Source: DASZIT01 sp963709665
GTDB taxonomy: Bacteria > Actinomycetota > Acidimicrobiia > Acidimicrobiales > RAAP-2
Reading direction: 5' to 3'
Assembly (NCBI GenBank): GCA_963709665.1
Contig: CAVPWU010000004.1
Span: 62,001-126,000, forward strand
DNA: 64,000 bases
A program made the position numbers and the translations under genes. The notes under the pieces were generated by a model. That model searched no databases and was not told where the DNA came from. It saw nothing but the letters and a program-made list of their open reading frames with translations. Numbering within the stretch: position 1 is the first letter of the stretch; each line of letters opens with the position of its first letter. Below are positions 1 through 8,858 of this stretch, one piece after another.

Positions 1-831
1 GGAGAGCGAGCTCGGCCGGTGCACCAGAGCCAGCTCCCGGACAGCGGGTGGAACGGGTCTGGCGACGACCGCACCGAGGCGCGAGGCGACGTGCGCCATG
101 GACTCGGGAACCAGTGCGGCTCCGGCACCGGCCAGCACCAGGGGCAGGATGGCGTCGCGCTGGGCCGTGACCACCGCCAACTTCGGCGTCAGACCCACGG
201 AGCCCAGCAGCTCGTCGAGCAGGCGACGCGTCGAGGTCCCCTCGGGAGACGCCACGAAGCGGGTCTCCTCGAAGTCGGTCAGGGCGGTGGAGGCCACCGA
301 GTCACTCGAGGCGCCGGGCGGCAGGATGAAGACCAGATGCTGCGGACCGAGTGCGGTGGCCTCGAGCGCTTCGGGGACATCGAGGGCGTCGGTGAGGCCC
401 ACCTCCGAGCCCCCGGTCTCCACCAGCTCGAAGAGCTCGCGGGAGTCCTCCGGCGCGGCCAGTTCCACCCGAACTCCGGGGTGGTGACGCCGGAACCGAC
501 CGACCAGCGCGGCGACGGGATCGGCGGCCAGCGTCGGGAGGCACGCCAGGGAGACGACCCCCGACTCCAGTCCGGTGACGGCCCTCACTGCCGCCCGACC
601 GGTCTCGAGGTCCCGCAGCACCTGGCGGGCAGGTCCGAGGAGGGCGGACCCCGCCGCGGTGAGCTGGATCTTCCGGCCGATCCGATCGAAGAGCCGTGCT
701 CCGACCTCGACTTCCAACTCCTTCACCGCCAACGACAGCGCAGGCTGCGAAATGAAGGTCACCTTGGCGGCCGCCGTGAAGCCACCATTGTCCGCTACGG
801 ACACGAAGTACTGGAGGCGGCGGCTATCCAT
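1..831 (-). CDS. LysR-family transcriptional regulator (partial, C-terminus off the left edge)
   Basis: The minus strand is open from an ATG at 831 to base 1 with no stop, 277 codons, so the C-terminus lies outside the window. The N-terminus (MDSRRLQYFVSVADNGGFTA, then the helix SQPALSLAVKELE and LFDR) is the classic LysR winged helix-turn-helix. Residues from about 90 onward look like the periplasmic-binding-protein-type effector domain. It is divergent from the drug exporter at 902, with a 70-bp intergenic region carrying dyads. LysR proteins usually autoregulate and activate the divergent gene, so control of the exporter is inferred. The effector is unknown. Confidence 0.9.
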   Translation of the reverse strand, partial: MDSRRLQYFVSVADNGGFTAAAKVTFISQPALSLAVKELEVEVGARLFDRIGRKIQLTAAGSALLGPARQVLRDLETGRAAVRAVTGLESGVVSLACLPTLAADPVAALVGRFRRHHPGVRVELAAPEDSRELFELVETGGSEVGLTDALDVPEALEATALGPQHLVFILPPGASSDSVASTALTDFEETRFVASPEGTSTRRLLDELLGSVGLTPKLAVVTAQRDAILPLVLAGAGAALVPESMAHVASRLGAVVARPVPPAVRELALVHRPSSLS

Positions 832-840
832 TGGGGAAGC

Positions 841-866
841 CTATCGAAAGTAGATAGATTATCTAT
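841..866. promoter_or_regulatory. Probable LysR operator dyads between divergent genes
   Basis: Two overlapping inverted repeats lie between the LysR start (831) and the exporter start (902): CTATC (841-845) with GATAG (853-857), and ATAGAT (854-859) with ATCTAT (861-866) around a single T. The AT-rich island in GC-rich flanks and the T-N11-A-like geometry fit LysR sites. Binding is inferred. Confidence 0.55.
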
Positions 867-901
867 TTCCGTTCTGAGTTGAACCCCCTGATGATGGACG
901 G

Positions 902-2371
902 GTGGACACCCTCGGCGACCTGAGGCCAGCGGGCTGGCACCGATTGGTGATCGAGCCCAGGCGACCCGAGATCATCCGACGGCGGCCGAACGCCTACTGG
1001 CTGGCGGTGGCGGCCGTCTGCGTCGGGGCGTTCATGGGCCAACTCGACGCCAGCATCGTGACGGTCGCGCTCCCCACGTTGCAGCGGACGTTCCAGGCCA
1101 GCGTCGGCGCGGTGACCTGGGTGGGTCTGAGCTACCTCCTGGTCCTGGTGGCCACCGTTGCCGCCGTCGGTCGGTTCGCCGACATGTGGGGGCACAAGCT
1201 CCTGTATGTCTACGGCTTCGGTATCTTCATCGTCGGTTCGGCGTTGTGCGGGTCGGCGCCCGGTCTGGGTGCCCTGATCGGGTTCCGGTCGCTCCTGGCG
1301 GTGGGGGCCGCCCTGCTGCAGGCCAACAGCGTGGCCATCATCGTCCTGGCCGTGCCGAAGTCGTCGCTGGGGAAGGCGATCGGGATCCAGGGGGCGGCCC
1401 AGGCCATCGGACTGGCCCTCGGACCCACCGTCGGCGGGTTCCTGTTGGCGGCAGGAGGCTGGCGACTCATCTTCTTCGTCAACGTTCCGTTCGGCCTACT
1501 CGGGATGGCGGCCGGACTCCTCCTGATCCCTCGAAGCCGTCACCTCCAGACCCGGGTGCGCTTCGACTGGACGGGCCTGGCCCTGTTCTTCCCGGCGGTG
1601 GTGGCGGTCTTCGCCGCGCTCTCCTTCGGCAACTCCCGTGGATGGACCTCGCCGGCGATCCTCGGGCTGGTGGTGGGAGGGGCGGCGCTGGCCGTCGCCT
1701 TCGTCCGTCGAGAGCGTCGTTGCTCCGAGCCGATGCTGGACCTCGGGCTGTTCCGACAGTCCCGCTTCAGCGCCGGGGTCGCCAGTGGCCTGCTGTCCTA
1801 CCTCGTCATGTTCGGGGTCCTGTTCCTGGTGCCGTTCTATCTCGAGCGGGGGCTCCAGCTCGGATCGGGACGGGCCGGCCTGGAACTGATGGCCATGCCT
1901 CTGGCTCTGGGCATCACCGCTCCCCTGGCCGGGCGTCTGGCCGATCGGCTGGGGGCCCGGCCGCTCACCGTCGCCGGGATGGTCCTCGTGGCGGCGGGGC
2001 TCACCGGGCTCGGCGTCCTGCGACCCACCACCCCGGTATTCCTCGGCCTCCTGGCCGTGGTCGGCGTCGGGCTGGGCCTGTTCACGCCCCCGAACAACGC
2101 CGCCATCATGGGCGCCGTACCGCCGCAGCAGTCGGGACTGGCGTCCGGGGTGCTCAATATGACCCGGGGGATGGGCACCGCCCTGGGACTTGCGCTCACC
2201 GGTCTGGTCTTCGATCTGTCGGGCGGGAGATCGGCGGAGTCCTCCTCGGTCAGCCACGCCTTCACCGCCACCGCCCTCTCGCTCGCTGGACTGGCTCTTC
2301 TGGCGGGGTTGGTCGCCGGAGCCCGGGTGGGTGGCCGTCTCGAACGCTCGCTCAGCGCCCGCCTGGAGTAG
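902..2371 (+). CDS. MFS transporter, DHA2 (EmrB/QacA) family
   Basis: This 489-residue protein is a proton-driven drug or metabolite exporter of the 14-helix DHA2 class. The first helix is followed by GQLDASIVTVALPTLQ, the typical motif D1 of this family. RFADMWGHKLLY is a motif-A-like loop, and GLALGPTVGGFL matches motif C of antiporters. Hydrophobic segments continue to the end, about 14 in all. The start could be the GTG at 902 or the in-frame GTG at 947; the later one removes a charged leader. The gene is divergent from the LysR regulator. Substrate cannot be told from sequence. Confidence 0.88.
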   Translation: MDTLGDLRPAGWHRLVIEPRRPEIIRRRPNAYWLAVAAVCVGAFMGQLDASIVTVALPTLQRTFQASVGAVTWVGLSYLLVLVATVAAVGRFADMWGHKLLYVYGFGIFIVGSALCGSAPGLGALIGFRSLLAVGAALLQANSVAIIVLAVPKSSLGKAIGIQGAAQAIGLALGPTVGGFLLAAGGWRLIFFVNVPFGLLGMAAGLLLIPRSRHLQTRVRFDWTGLALFFPAVVAVFAALSFGNSRGWTSPAILGLVVGGAALAVAFVRRERRCSEPMLDLGLFRQSRFSAGVASGLLSYLVMFGVLFLVPFYLERGLQLGSGRAGLELMAMPLALGITAPLAGRLADRLGARPLTVAGMVLVAAGLTGLGVLRPTTPVFLGLLAVVGVGLGLFTPPNNAAIMGAVPPQQSGLASGVLNMTRGMGTALGLALTGLVFDLSGGRSAESSSVSHAFTATALSLAGLALLAGLVAGARVGGRLERSLSARLE

Positions 2372-2405
2372 GGATCATCCCCCGACGTGTCGAGACCGCT
2401 GGGTG

Positions 2406-3653
2406 CTACCCGTGGGCGGCCAGATAGGTGTGCTCCTGACCGGCCACATCGAGGAGCAGGTTCCCGAGGGCCAGGTTGATGTCGTCGAGGTGGTAGCCCC
2501 AGGAGGGCCCCAGGGTCTCGGCGACCACCGGTCTCGAATCACCTGTCCCCGCCTCGTCGGTGACCTGCAGCCAGCTGGCACCGTTGGAGGTCCGGCACTC
2601 CGCCGAGTACAGGCCCGGATAGGCCACCCAGGGGGTGGCGACCGGAGGGGCCGGCGGAGGCATGGTCGCCGTCAGGAAGCGAGGGTCGAGGTCGGCGGTA
2701 CCGCCCGCCATGGCGGCCGGGTTGACGCAGGCCACCTGGAGGCCGTCCTTGGCCGTCTGCCCCGACTGGAGGCTCACCCCCTGACCGGGTCGGCCGAACA
2801 GGCTGTTGGCGGGCGGTCGCTTGGGGAAGCTGGAGTAGGCAACCACGCACGACGTCTGGCCGGTCGACGTGCACAAGGGGAGGTGTTTGAAGGTCGAGCC
2901 GACGTCCCGGCCGACGGGCACGGTGACGTTGCCTCCGGCGATGACGGCCGAGACCATTCGTGCCCGGAGGTTCTTGTTCGGGTCGATCTGGCTGGCCAAC
3001 AGCCGGATCAGCATGGCTGCTCCCTGGGAGTGCCCGATGAAGATCACGGGTCGGCCGTCGTTGAAGTGGTCCAGGTAGTCGGTCCAGGCAGCCAGGACGC
3101 CCCGATAGGCGATGGCGTTGGCCCCCGGATCGTTCCCCAGGCCTTGGGCCAGGGACGCCTCGGTGCGTTGGCGGTAGATGGGAGCCCAGATGCGGCAGAG
3201 GGTGGAGAACGGGGATGCCTGGGCAACGGCGGCATCAACCTCGGCCGCCTGGACCTGGAGATTGGCGTTGGCGCTCCGTTGCGTGCTCACGGTCGGATAC
3301 ACGTAGAAGCAGTCGAAGGCCGGGTTGATGGCGGCGGTCGGCGTCGTGACGGTCCGCGCCCCGGTGGCCGGCACCGAGGTGGTGGCCAAGGACGCCAGGC
3401 ACGGGTCGTTGGCGAGACCGGGGCGGCACAGCCACACGGTTCCGGCGGCATCGGTGCGAGGCGAGGAGCCCGGGGAAGACGGTGCCCCGGCAGCGCCGGC
3501 CCCGTCGCTGGCTCCGAGCACCAGTGCCGCCATGAGCAGCAAGGCGACCGTCAGTTGGGCAACCGCTCTCGTCGGACGTCGCAGGCCGTCTCCCTTACCT
3601 CTATCCACCGGAGTCTCCGATCTGGCTCGTTTAGATATGCAATATGGTTGCAC
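2406..3653 (-). CDS. Secreted DUF3089 alpha/beta-hydrolase-like protein
   Basis: The protein has up to 415 residues. A signal-peptide-like stretch (AQLTVALLLMAALVLG) follows a basic N-terminus, so export is likely. The body matches the DUF3089 family: FDCFYVYPTVS near the start, conserved tryptophan and tyrosine positions, and a nucleophile elbow GHSQG with Ser at about residue 209 counted from 3653. Family members are predicted lipases or esterases; the substrate is unknown. The GTG at 3653 lies inside the operator region. An in-frame GTG at 3608, preceded by GGAG, is a better start and places the signal peptide nearer the N-terminus. It is divergent from a MarR gene, which probably represses it. 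Confidence 0.82.
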   Translation of the reverse strand: MQPYCISKRARSETPVDRGKGDGLRRPTRAVAQLTVALLLMAALVLGASDGAGAAGAPSSPGSSPRTDAAGTVWLCRPGLANDPCLASLATTSVPATGARTVTTPTAAINPAFDCFYVYPTVSTQRSANANLQVQAAEVDAAVAQASPFSTLCRIWAPIYRQRTEASLAQGLGNDPGANAIAYRGVLAAWTDYLDHFNDGRPVIFIGHSQGAAMLIRLLASQIDPNKNLRARMVSAVIAGGNVTVPVGRDVGSTFKHLPLCTSTGQTSCVVAYSSFPKRPPANSLFGRPGQGVSLQSGQTAKDGLQVACVNPAAMAGGTADLDPRFLTATMPPPAPPVATPWVAYPGLYSAECRTSNGASWLQVTDEAGTGDSRPVVAETLGPSWGYHLDDINLALGNLLLDVAGQEHTYLAAHG

Positions 3654-3686
3654 AACTGGCCCCTAAAGGGCAATAGAGTTGCATAT
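3635..3686. promoter_or_regulatory. Divergent operator region with three TTGCA sites
   Basis: Three copies of a TTGCA core sit between the DUF3089 gene and the MarR gene: ATATGCAA (3635-3642, inverted), GTTGCACAAC (3647-3656, itself a dyad) and TTGCATAT (3679-3686). The outer two form an exact 8-bp inverted repeat. The last site overlaps the MarR start codon. This suggests autoregulation and repression of the hydrolase by the adjacent MarR protein; that is inference. Confidence 0.6.
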
Positions 3687-4176
3687 GCCCCCAACGCCCC
3701 AGGAGCGCCACGCCGCCACGCTTCCGCTCTTCGGAGACCTGCTGGCGCTGGCCCGGAGGAGTTGGATCCGTCAGATGGCCGACGGGCTGGCGGGCAGGGG
3801 CTACGACGACTACCGACCCACCGACGCGGCAGCCTTCCGCCGCCTCCTGCGGGGCCCCACTGCCGTCGGCCGGCTCGACGAGGTGCTCGGATCCAGCCGG
3901 CAAGCCGCCCGGAAGGTCGTCGAGGGACTTGAACAGCGCAGCTACGTGACGACGGAGCGGGACCCACAGGATGCCCGCAGACTGCTGGTCTCGCTCACGC
4001 CGGCCGGCGAAGCCTACGCACGGGCGGTGGTGGATGTGATCGAGTCCCTCAACCAGGGCCTCACGGAGAGCGTCGATCCGGACGACCTCGGGGCGACCCG
4101 ACGAGTGCTCTTCGCCGTCCTGGCTGGCGAGGGTATGGACCGATCAACCCCGGGTGCGCCGGGGCCCCGGGAGTGA
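3685..4176 (+). CDS. MarR-family transcriptional regulator
   Basis: This 163-residue protein has a winged helix-turn-helix of MarR type: LDEVLGSSRQAARKVVEGLE is the recognition region, and TTERDPQDARRLLVSLTPAG is the beta-wing with the conserved D-x-R-D-x-R-like segment. It probably works as a dimer. The ATG at 3685 is chosen; an upstream TTG at 3679 is in frame but lies in the operator. It is divergent from the secreted DUF3089 hydrolase, its likely target. No ligand can be deduced. Confidence 0.85.
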   Translation: MPPTPQERHAATLPLFGDLLALARRSWIRQMADGLAGRGYDDYRPTDAAAFRRLLRGPTAVGRLDEVLGSSRQAARKVVEGLEQRSYVTTERDPQDARRLLVSLTPAGEAYARAVVDVIESLNQGLTESVDPDDLGATRRVLFAVLAGEGMDRSTPGAPGPRE

Positions 4177-4183
4177 CGCAACG

Positions 4184-4214
4184 CCCTCCACGTCCGAACG
4201 ACAACGATGGAGGG
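4184..4214. terminator. Possible bidirectional terminator hairpin
   Basis: CCCTCCA (4184-4190) pairs with TGGAGGG (4208-4214) across a 17-nt loop. It lies between the convergent MarR gene and the RCC1-repeat gene. There is no U-tract, so the call is weak. The rest of 4177-4358 shows no gene. Confidence 0.35.
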
Positions 4215-4358
4215 GACGGCGTTTCGCAGAGGCAGGTGCCAACGCTCCGGGGTCGTCGTGGCACCGGTTCGGGCAATGCCCTGGTCGGCGTCTCGGGCAG
4301 CCTGGGAGCTTCAGCCTCGGGATTCCGTCGGCCCGGTGCCCCGGTCCTCCCTGCAGGA

Positions 4359-5564
4359 TCAGATGGAGGCCACATTGTTGGCGGTGGACGAAATCTGGGT
4401 GGCCCCCGATTCGACCAGCACGGGCATCAGCTGCTGCCTCGGTGTCCCGCCGTCGCCGAGCTGACCGGTCAACCCGTTGCCCCAGGCATACACCTCTCCC
4501 GCGGGGGTGACCCCGTAGGAGGTGGCGCCCCCACTGGCCAGCACCGCATAGGTCACACCGGTCGGCGGGTGGATCTCGACCGGGGACGGCTGGTCGGTGG
4601 TGGAGTCGTCACCGAGTTGGCCGTCGGCACCGTCTCCCCACGCCCAGTAGGTACCGTCCGACAGCTCCACCAGCGTCTGGCCGTTGTCGGGGAGCGAACC
4701 ACCGAGGGCCACCTGGGTCACCCGGCCGGGAAGCGCCACCCGCACCGGGACCGACGACTTGGCACCGGTGGTCCCCTGCCCCAGCTCGCCCTGCAGGTTG
4801 TACCCCCAGTCGAGGTAGCTCCCGTTGGCGAGCAGCGCGCCCGAGTTGTTGTAGGAGGCGTACAGGCCGACGACCTGGCCCTGCGGGAGACCGCTGACCA
4901 TCTTGGGGGTGGAGCTCGCCCCCGGCCGGCCGGTGCCCAGGTCACCGTTGACGTTGCCCCCGCAGGCATACACCGTCCCACCGCTGTCGTAGAGGGCGTG
5001 GTCGAAGGCGCCGGCGACGGCGGTGACGTGGGCGAGGGGTAGCTCGACGGGCTCGAGGTACTCCTGGTGGTTGTCCAGGCACAACTGGCCGAAGGAGTCC
5101 AACCCCCACCCCCAGGCATGTCCGTTGCTGTCGATGGCCAGGGCGGTGTCGATCGGCATGGCGTCGGTGGCCAGCGACGTGATCACCACGCCGGCCGGGA
5201 ACCTCACCTGGACCGGCACGTCGAGCGAATCGGCGCCGTTCCCGTCCCCCAGCTGGCCTTCCTGGCCCTCCCCCCAGGCGAACACGGTGCCGTTCGTGAG
5301 TAGGGCGTAGTCGGTCGAGTTGGAGGTGGCGATCTGCTCGATCGGCCCGGGGAGGCCGACCGGTGTCGGCACCACCAGCTCCCCGGCGCTGCTCGACTGG
5401 TCACCGAAGAACTCCCCCCAGTGGTAGGCGGTGCTGGTGGGACCGCTGGGGGACGCCGCCGGCATCCCGGAGGCCCGGGCGGTGCCGCCGACCGTGGCGG
5501 CGAGCACCAACGGGACCATCGCCATCGACCACATCCACCGCTGCAACCGAACTCGTCCAGGCAC
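4359..5564 (-). CDS. Secreted RCC1-repeat protein
   Basis: This 401-residue protein starts with a signal peptide (MWSMAMVPLVLAATVGGTA, then an A-x-A-like site). It consists almost wholly of RCC1/ATS1-type repeats. Each carries a core such as VFAWGEGQEGQLGDG, YWAWGDGADGQLGDD or VYAWGNGLTGQLGDG, spaced about 50-55 residues, which predicts a seven-bladed beta-propeller with some degenerate blades. Bacterial members are extracellular binding proteins of unknown role. No catalytic domain is visible. It is transcribed on its own after the histidine kinase gene, with 169 bp between them. Confidence 0.85.
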   Translation of the reverse strand: MPGRVRLQRWMWSMAMVPLVLAATVGGTARASGMPAASPSGPTSTAYHWGEFFGDQSSSAGELVVPTPVGLPGPIEQIATSNSTDYALLTNGTVFAWGEGQEGQLGDGNGADSLDVPVQVRFPAGVVITSLATDAMPIDTALAIDSNGHAWGWGLDSFGQLCLDNHQEYLEPVELPLAHVTAVAGAFDHALYDSGGTVYACGGNVNGDLGTGRPGASSTPKMVSGLPQGQVVGLYASYNNSGALLANGSYLDWGYNLQGELGQGTTGAKSSVPVRVALPGRVTQVALGGSLPDNGQTLVELSDGTYWAWGDGADGQLGDDSTTDQPSPVEIHPPTGVTYAVLASGGATSYGVTPAGEVYAWGNGLTGQLGDGGTPRQQLMPVLVESGATQISSTANNVASI

Positions 5565-5733
5565 CCTGTCCTCCGATCCACCGGGGACCGACGCCCCGTT
5601 GACTGTCGACTGGGGTCAGGGTACGAGTCGGTTGTTCGAGGATGGTGGGAGGTCGATGGGAGTTCCGTGTGAATCGTCGGGCCCGGCCTGCGAGCGCTCC
5701 GACCGACGTCGGACGGGCGACCCGACCCCGACC

Positions 5734-7158
5734 TCACGACGGGAGCGGGTCGTGGATGCCCGGCAGGGTCAGTCGGATCAGCAGGCCCCGGGGCCGGTTG
5801 GGCATCGCCTCGATGGTCCCGTGGTGGGCGGCGACACTGTCGGCGGCGATGGCCAACCCGAGCCCGGATCCCGGGGTGTGGGAACGTCCGCCGACCCGGT
5901 AGAAGCGGTCGAAGATGTGGGGGAGCGACTCGTCAGGAACGCCCGGGCCCTCGTCGGAGACCTCCACGATGAGCGAACCACCGGCCCGGGTGGCCCGGAC
6001 CGCCGCCTCCGTGCCCGCCGGGGTGTGGGTGAGGACGTTGGTCACCAGGTTGTCGACCGCCCGGGCGACCGACTCCCCGTCGCCGGACAGCAGGAGATCA
6101 GGCTCGACACGGGACCGCCACTGACGATCCGGATCGGCCAGTCGGGCCCGCGCGACACTGGCGGTCACCACCGACGAGAGGTCCACCGGCTCGGGTGCGG
6201 TCGCCGGTCGCTGATCGAGGCGGACCAGCTGCATCATGTCGTCCACCAGCCTGCTCAGGCGCGTCGCCTCCGTGGTGATCCGCCGCATCGCCTCATCGAC
6301 CTGCTCCCGCTCGGTCAGCGCCCCCTGCTGGTAGAGCTCGGCGTTGGCGCGCAATGATGCCAGTGGGGTCCGGAGCTCGTGGCTGGCATCGGCCAGGAAG
6401 CGCCGCGTCGACTCCCGGCTCGCCTGCTGTCCATCCACGAAGGTGGCGATGCGGTCCAGCATCCCGTTCAGGGCGGTGGCCAGGCGGCCCACCTCGCTGG
6501 CGGCGTCGGGGGCCCCCACCCGGTGGGTCAGGTCGCCGGCGCTGATGCGATCCGCCTGGTCGGCCATGGATTCGAGGGGTCGGAGCCCGCGGCTGATCAC
6601 CAGGACCACGCCCACGGCGACCAGGAGCACCGCCGCCATCGAGCCGACGATCACGATCAGTATCAGATTGCCGACCGTGCGGTCGACGGCCTGGAGGTCC
6701 TCGCTCACCACCAGGGTGCCACCGTCGACCGGCGCCGCCAGCAGTCGTAGCTGTTGCCCACCGTGGCGGCTGGCCACCGTCACCGGGGTGCCGGACCTGG
6801 CCACCGCCCGGAGATCGCTGGGCAGGTCGGGAGCCGGGCCCGACGCATCGAGGACCACGGTGGATCCCCGGGTCGGGAGGAAGGCTACGTAGTCGTAGCC
6901 GCCGAGCCCGGCGGCATCCTCGATCAACGGGGTCGGAATCCCCCGGGTGGCTTGGGCGACGAGTCGATCCGTGTGCGGTGTGCTCACCGCCACGGCCGTC
7001 CGCAGCGATGCGTCCGTGCGCCCGAGCAGGTAGTGGCGGAGCTGGACCGTGGCGCCGATGTCGAACGCCACGAACGAGATGACCGTCACGGCCATGACGC
7101 CGGCCAGCACCCGTGCCCGCAGGCGGCCCCGGCTGACCCGGCGGAGGGTCACCTTCAC
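5734..7158 (-). CDS. Sensor histidine kinase, two-component system
   Basis: This 474-residue membrane kinase has an N-terminal helix (about 16-38), an extracytoplasmic sensor of about 120 residues, a second helix near 175-200, a HAMP domain (GLRPLESMADQADRISAGDL), a HisKA domain with phospho-acceptor His260 in DASHELRTPLAS, and a HATPase_c domain with N box (DNLVTNVLTHTP), G1 (VSDEGPGVP), F box (FDRFYR) and G2 (GSGLGLAI). It is the OmpR-partner type. Its ATG overlaps the stop of the response regulator, so the pair is cotranscribed and translationally coupled. The signal is unknown. Confidence 0.93.
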   Translation of the reverse strand: MKVTLRRVSRGRLRARVLAGVMAVTVISFVAFDIGATVQLRHYLLGRTDASLRTAVAVSTPHTDRLVAQATRGIPTPLIEDAAGLGGYDYVAFLPTRGSTVVLDASGPAPDLPSDLRAVARSGTPVTVASRHGGQQLRLLAAPVDGGTLVVSEDLQAVDRTVGNLILIVIVGSMAAVLLVAVGVVLVISRGLRPLESMADQADRISAGDLTHRVGAPDAASEVGRLATALNGMLDRIATFVDGQQASRESTRRFLADASHELRTPLASLRANAELYQQGALTEREQVDEAMRRITTEATRLSRLVDDMMQLVRLDQRPATAPEPVDLSSVVTASVARARLADPDRQWRSRVEPDLLLSGDGESVARAVDNLVTNVLTHTPAGTEAAVRATRAGGSLIVEVSDEGPGVPDESLPHIFDRFYRVGGRSHTPGSGLGLAIAADSVAAHHGTIEAMPNRPRGLLIRLTLPGIHDPLPS

Positions 7159-7907
7159 CCGGTAGGAGGGGGGAGTCGGAGCCCGTAGCCGACGGCTCGC
7201 TGGGTGTGGATGACATCGGGGCCGTGCCGGCTCAGCTTGCGCCGCAGGTAGGCGACGTAGGTGGCCACCACGGTGCTCGACCCCTCGAAGCTGTAGTCCC
7301 AGACGTGGTCGAGCAGCTGGGCACGGGTCAGGATCTGCCCGGGGTTGAGCATCAGATAGCGGAGGAGCCGGAACTCGGTGGGGGAGAGGGCGACCAACTG
7401 ACCGGCGCGGCGCACCTCGTAGCTGTCCTGGTCCAGCTCGATGTCGGCAAAGGTCACCCTGGCGCCGGGCAGCTGCGGCCGGGTGCGGCGGAGCACGGTA
7501 CGGATCCGGGCCGCCAGCTCCTCGAGACCGAAGGGCTTGGTCAGATAGTCGTCACCACCCAGGGTCAGACCCTTGACCCGATCCTCCAGGTCGTCCTTGG
7601 CCGTCAGGAAGATCACCGGGATCGGGGAGTGCGCCCGGCGGAGGCGGCGTACGACCTCGAATCCGTCGGTGTCCGGCAGCATCACATCGAGGACGATGAG
7701 GTCGAAGCGGTGATCGCGGGCCAGGCTGAATCCCTCATGCCCGGTGGCCGCCGTGGTGACCTCGAAGCCGAGAAATCGCAACGAGGTGGCTACCGCATCG
7801 CGGAGGAAGGGCTCGTCGTCCACCACCAGAAGGGTGCCGCCGTCGGTGTCCGGCTCCGTCTGATCCACCAGGCCGCTCCTCGGGGTCGACTCTGCTGCCT
7901 CGCCCAT
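7155..7907 (-). CDS. OmpR/PhoB-family response regulator
   Basis: The protein is 250 residues from the ATG at 7907 (MGEAAESTPRSG); a longer frame to 8027 lacks family similarity. The receiver domain has the acidic pair in VVDDEPFLRD, phospho-acceptor Asp74 in IVLDVMLPD, the T in IFLTAKD and the conserved Lys in LTKPFG. The C-terminal Trans_reg_C winged helix contains LSPTEFRLLRYLMLNPGQ and the recognition helix region (VATYVAYLRRKLS). It resembles actinobacterial TrcR/MprA-type regulators. It is the partner of the kinase whose start overlaps its stop by 4 bp. Confidence 0.93.
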   Translation of the reverse strand: MGEAAESTPRSGLVDQTEPDTDGGTLLVVDDEPFLRDAVATSLRFLGFEVTTAATGHEGFSLARDHRFDLIVLDVMLPDTDGFEVVRRLRRAHSPIPVIFLTAKDDLEDRVKGLTLGGDDYLTKPFGLEELAARIRTVLRRTRPQLPGARVTFADIELDQDSYEVRRAGQLVALSPTEFRLLRYLMLNPGQILTRAQLLDHVWDYSFEGSSTVVATYVAYLRRKLSRHGPDVIHTQRAVGYGLRLPPPTG

Positions 7908-8075
7908 TGGACCAACCAAATGTGCGCGAATCATGTGGAATCGATGTGAAGACCGTGAGAACCGCCGACCGGCCAGGGGATCACGCAGCTCGTCTGGACA
8001 TCCCTCGGTCACCCCGACCCTCGCCACCGGCCATCGGAAGACGGCGCTGGGTGGGCCGGCGACGACTGATGAGGG

Positions 8076-8858
8076 TCATTGGGCATCGAATCGGAACCAG
8101 AAGATGCCAAGGACGGTGAGGACGACCACGTAGGCGGCACATACGAGCAGGGACAGCCAGTCCTGCGAGTCGAAGGTGCCCACCACCCCGGCGAACACCC
8201 TCATCAGGGCGCCGACCGGCGTCCACTTCGAGACCGTGTCCCAGACCCCGCCCAGCTGACCGGAGGCGCCGAACAGGCCCAGCATCACCAGCCCGATGTA
8301 GAGGAGGCGGCCGAACGCCTGCACGGTGTCGGCCGACTTCACCAGACCCACCAGCGCCTGGGCCACGGAGAGAAAGACGGCGGAGGCCAGGAGGGACACC
8401 AGCAGGACCAGGGCGTAGGTCCCGGCCGACAGCGACAGATGGTGGATGTTGTCCCCCGCCACGAGCACCACCAGGGCGATGACGAAGTTGGAGGCCATCT
8501 GGACCGAGAGCCGGCTGGACATCACCACCCAGGTCGGCGCCGGCGACACCCGGAGCCGCTGAAAGACGCCGTTGTCTCGGTCGCGGGCGACCATGGGGGC
8601 GTAGCCCATGATGGAGGTGCCGGCGATCCCCGCCGTGATGGCGAGTCCGACGATGAAGGCGGCTCCCCCGAAGCTCCGGGTCGCCTTGGCCGAGCTGGTC
8701 GTCGACAGGATGATCAGCGGCAACAGCAGGCTCAGGAGCATGCGCATCTTGTTCTTGGTCAGCACGACCAGGTCCGCCCGCAGGAGGGCGGTCAGCATGC
8801 CGGGGAGGGTGGGTGCCCCGGCGGTGGTGGTGGCGGTGGCGCTAGTCACGGATCTCAC
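8076..8858 (-). CDS. ABC-2 type transporter permease
   Basis: This 260-residue protein has six hydrophobic segments and the ABC-2 fold. After the first two helices comes the conserved coupling segment DRDNGVFQRLRVSPAP, and later helices contain LVGLVKSADTVQAFGR. It is the membrane half of an exporter, with the ATPase encoded immediately upstream (17-bp overlap) and a MarR regulator before that. The three genes form one operon. Drug or lipid export is typical of such operons, but the substrate is not visible. Confidence 0.88.
   Translation of the reverse strand: MRSVTSATATTTAGAPTLPGMLTALLRADLVVLTKNKMRMLLSLLLPLIILSTTSSAKATRSFGGAAFIVGLAITAGIAGTSIMGYAPMVARDRDNGVFQRLRVSPAPTWVVMSSRLSVQMASNFVIALVVLVAGDNIHHLSLSAGTYALVLLVSLLASAVFLSVAQALVGLVKSADTVQAFGRLLYIGLVMLGLFGASGQLGGVWDTVSKWTPVGALMRVFAGVVGTFDSQDWLSLLVCAAYVVVLTVLGIFWFRFDAQ

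Noticed and set aside
2190..3932. Very long plus-strand open frames opposite the DUF3089 gene
   Set aside because: They are antisense to a clear secreted hydrolase and are Arg/Gly/Pro-rich low-complexity translations, typical of high-GC shadow frames.
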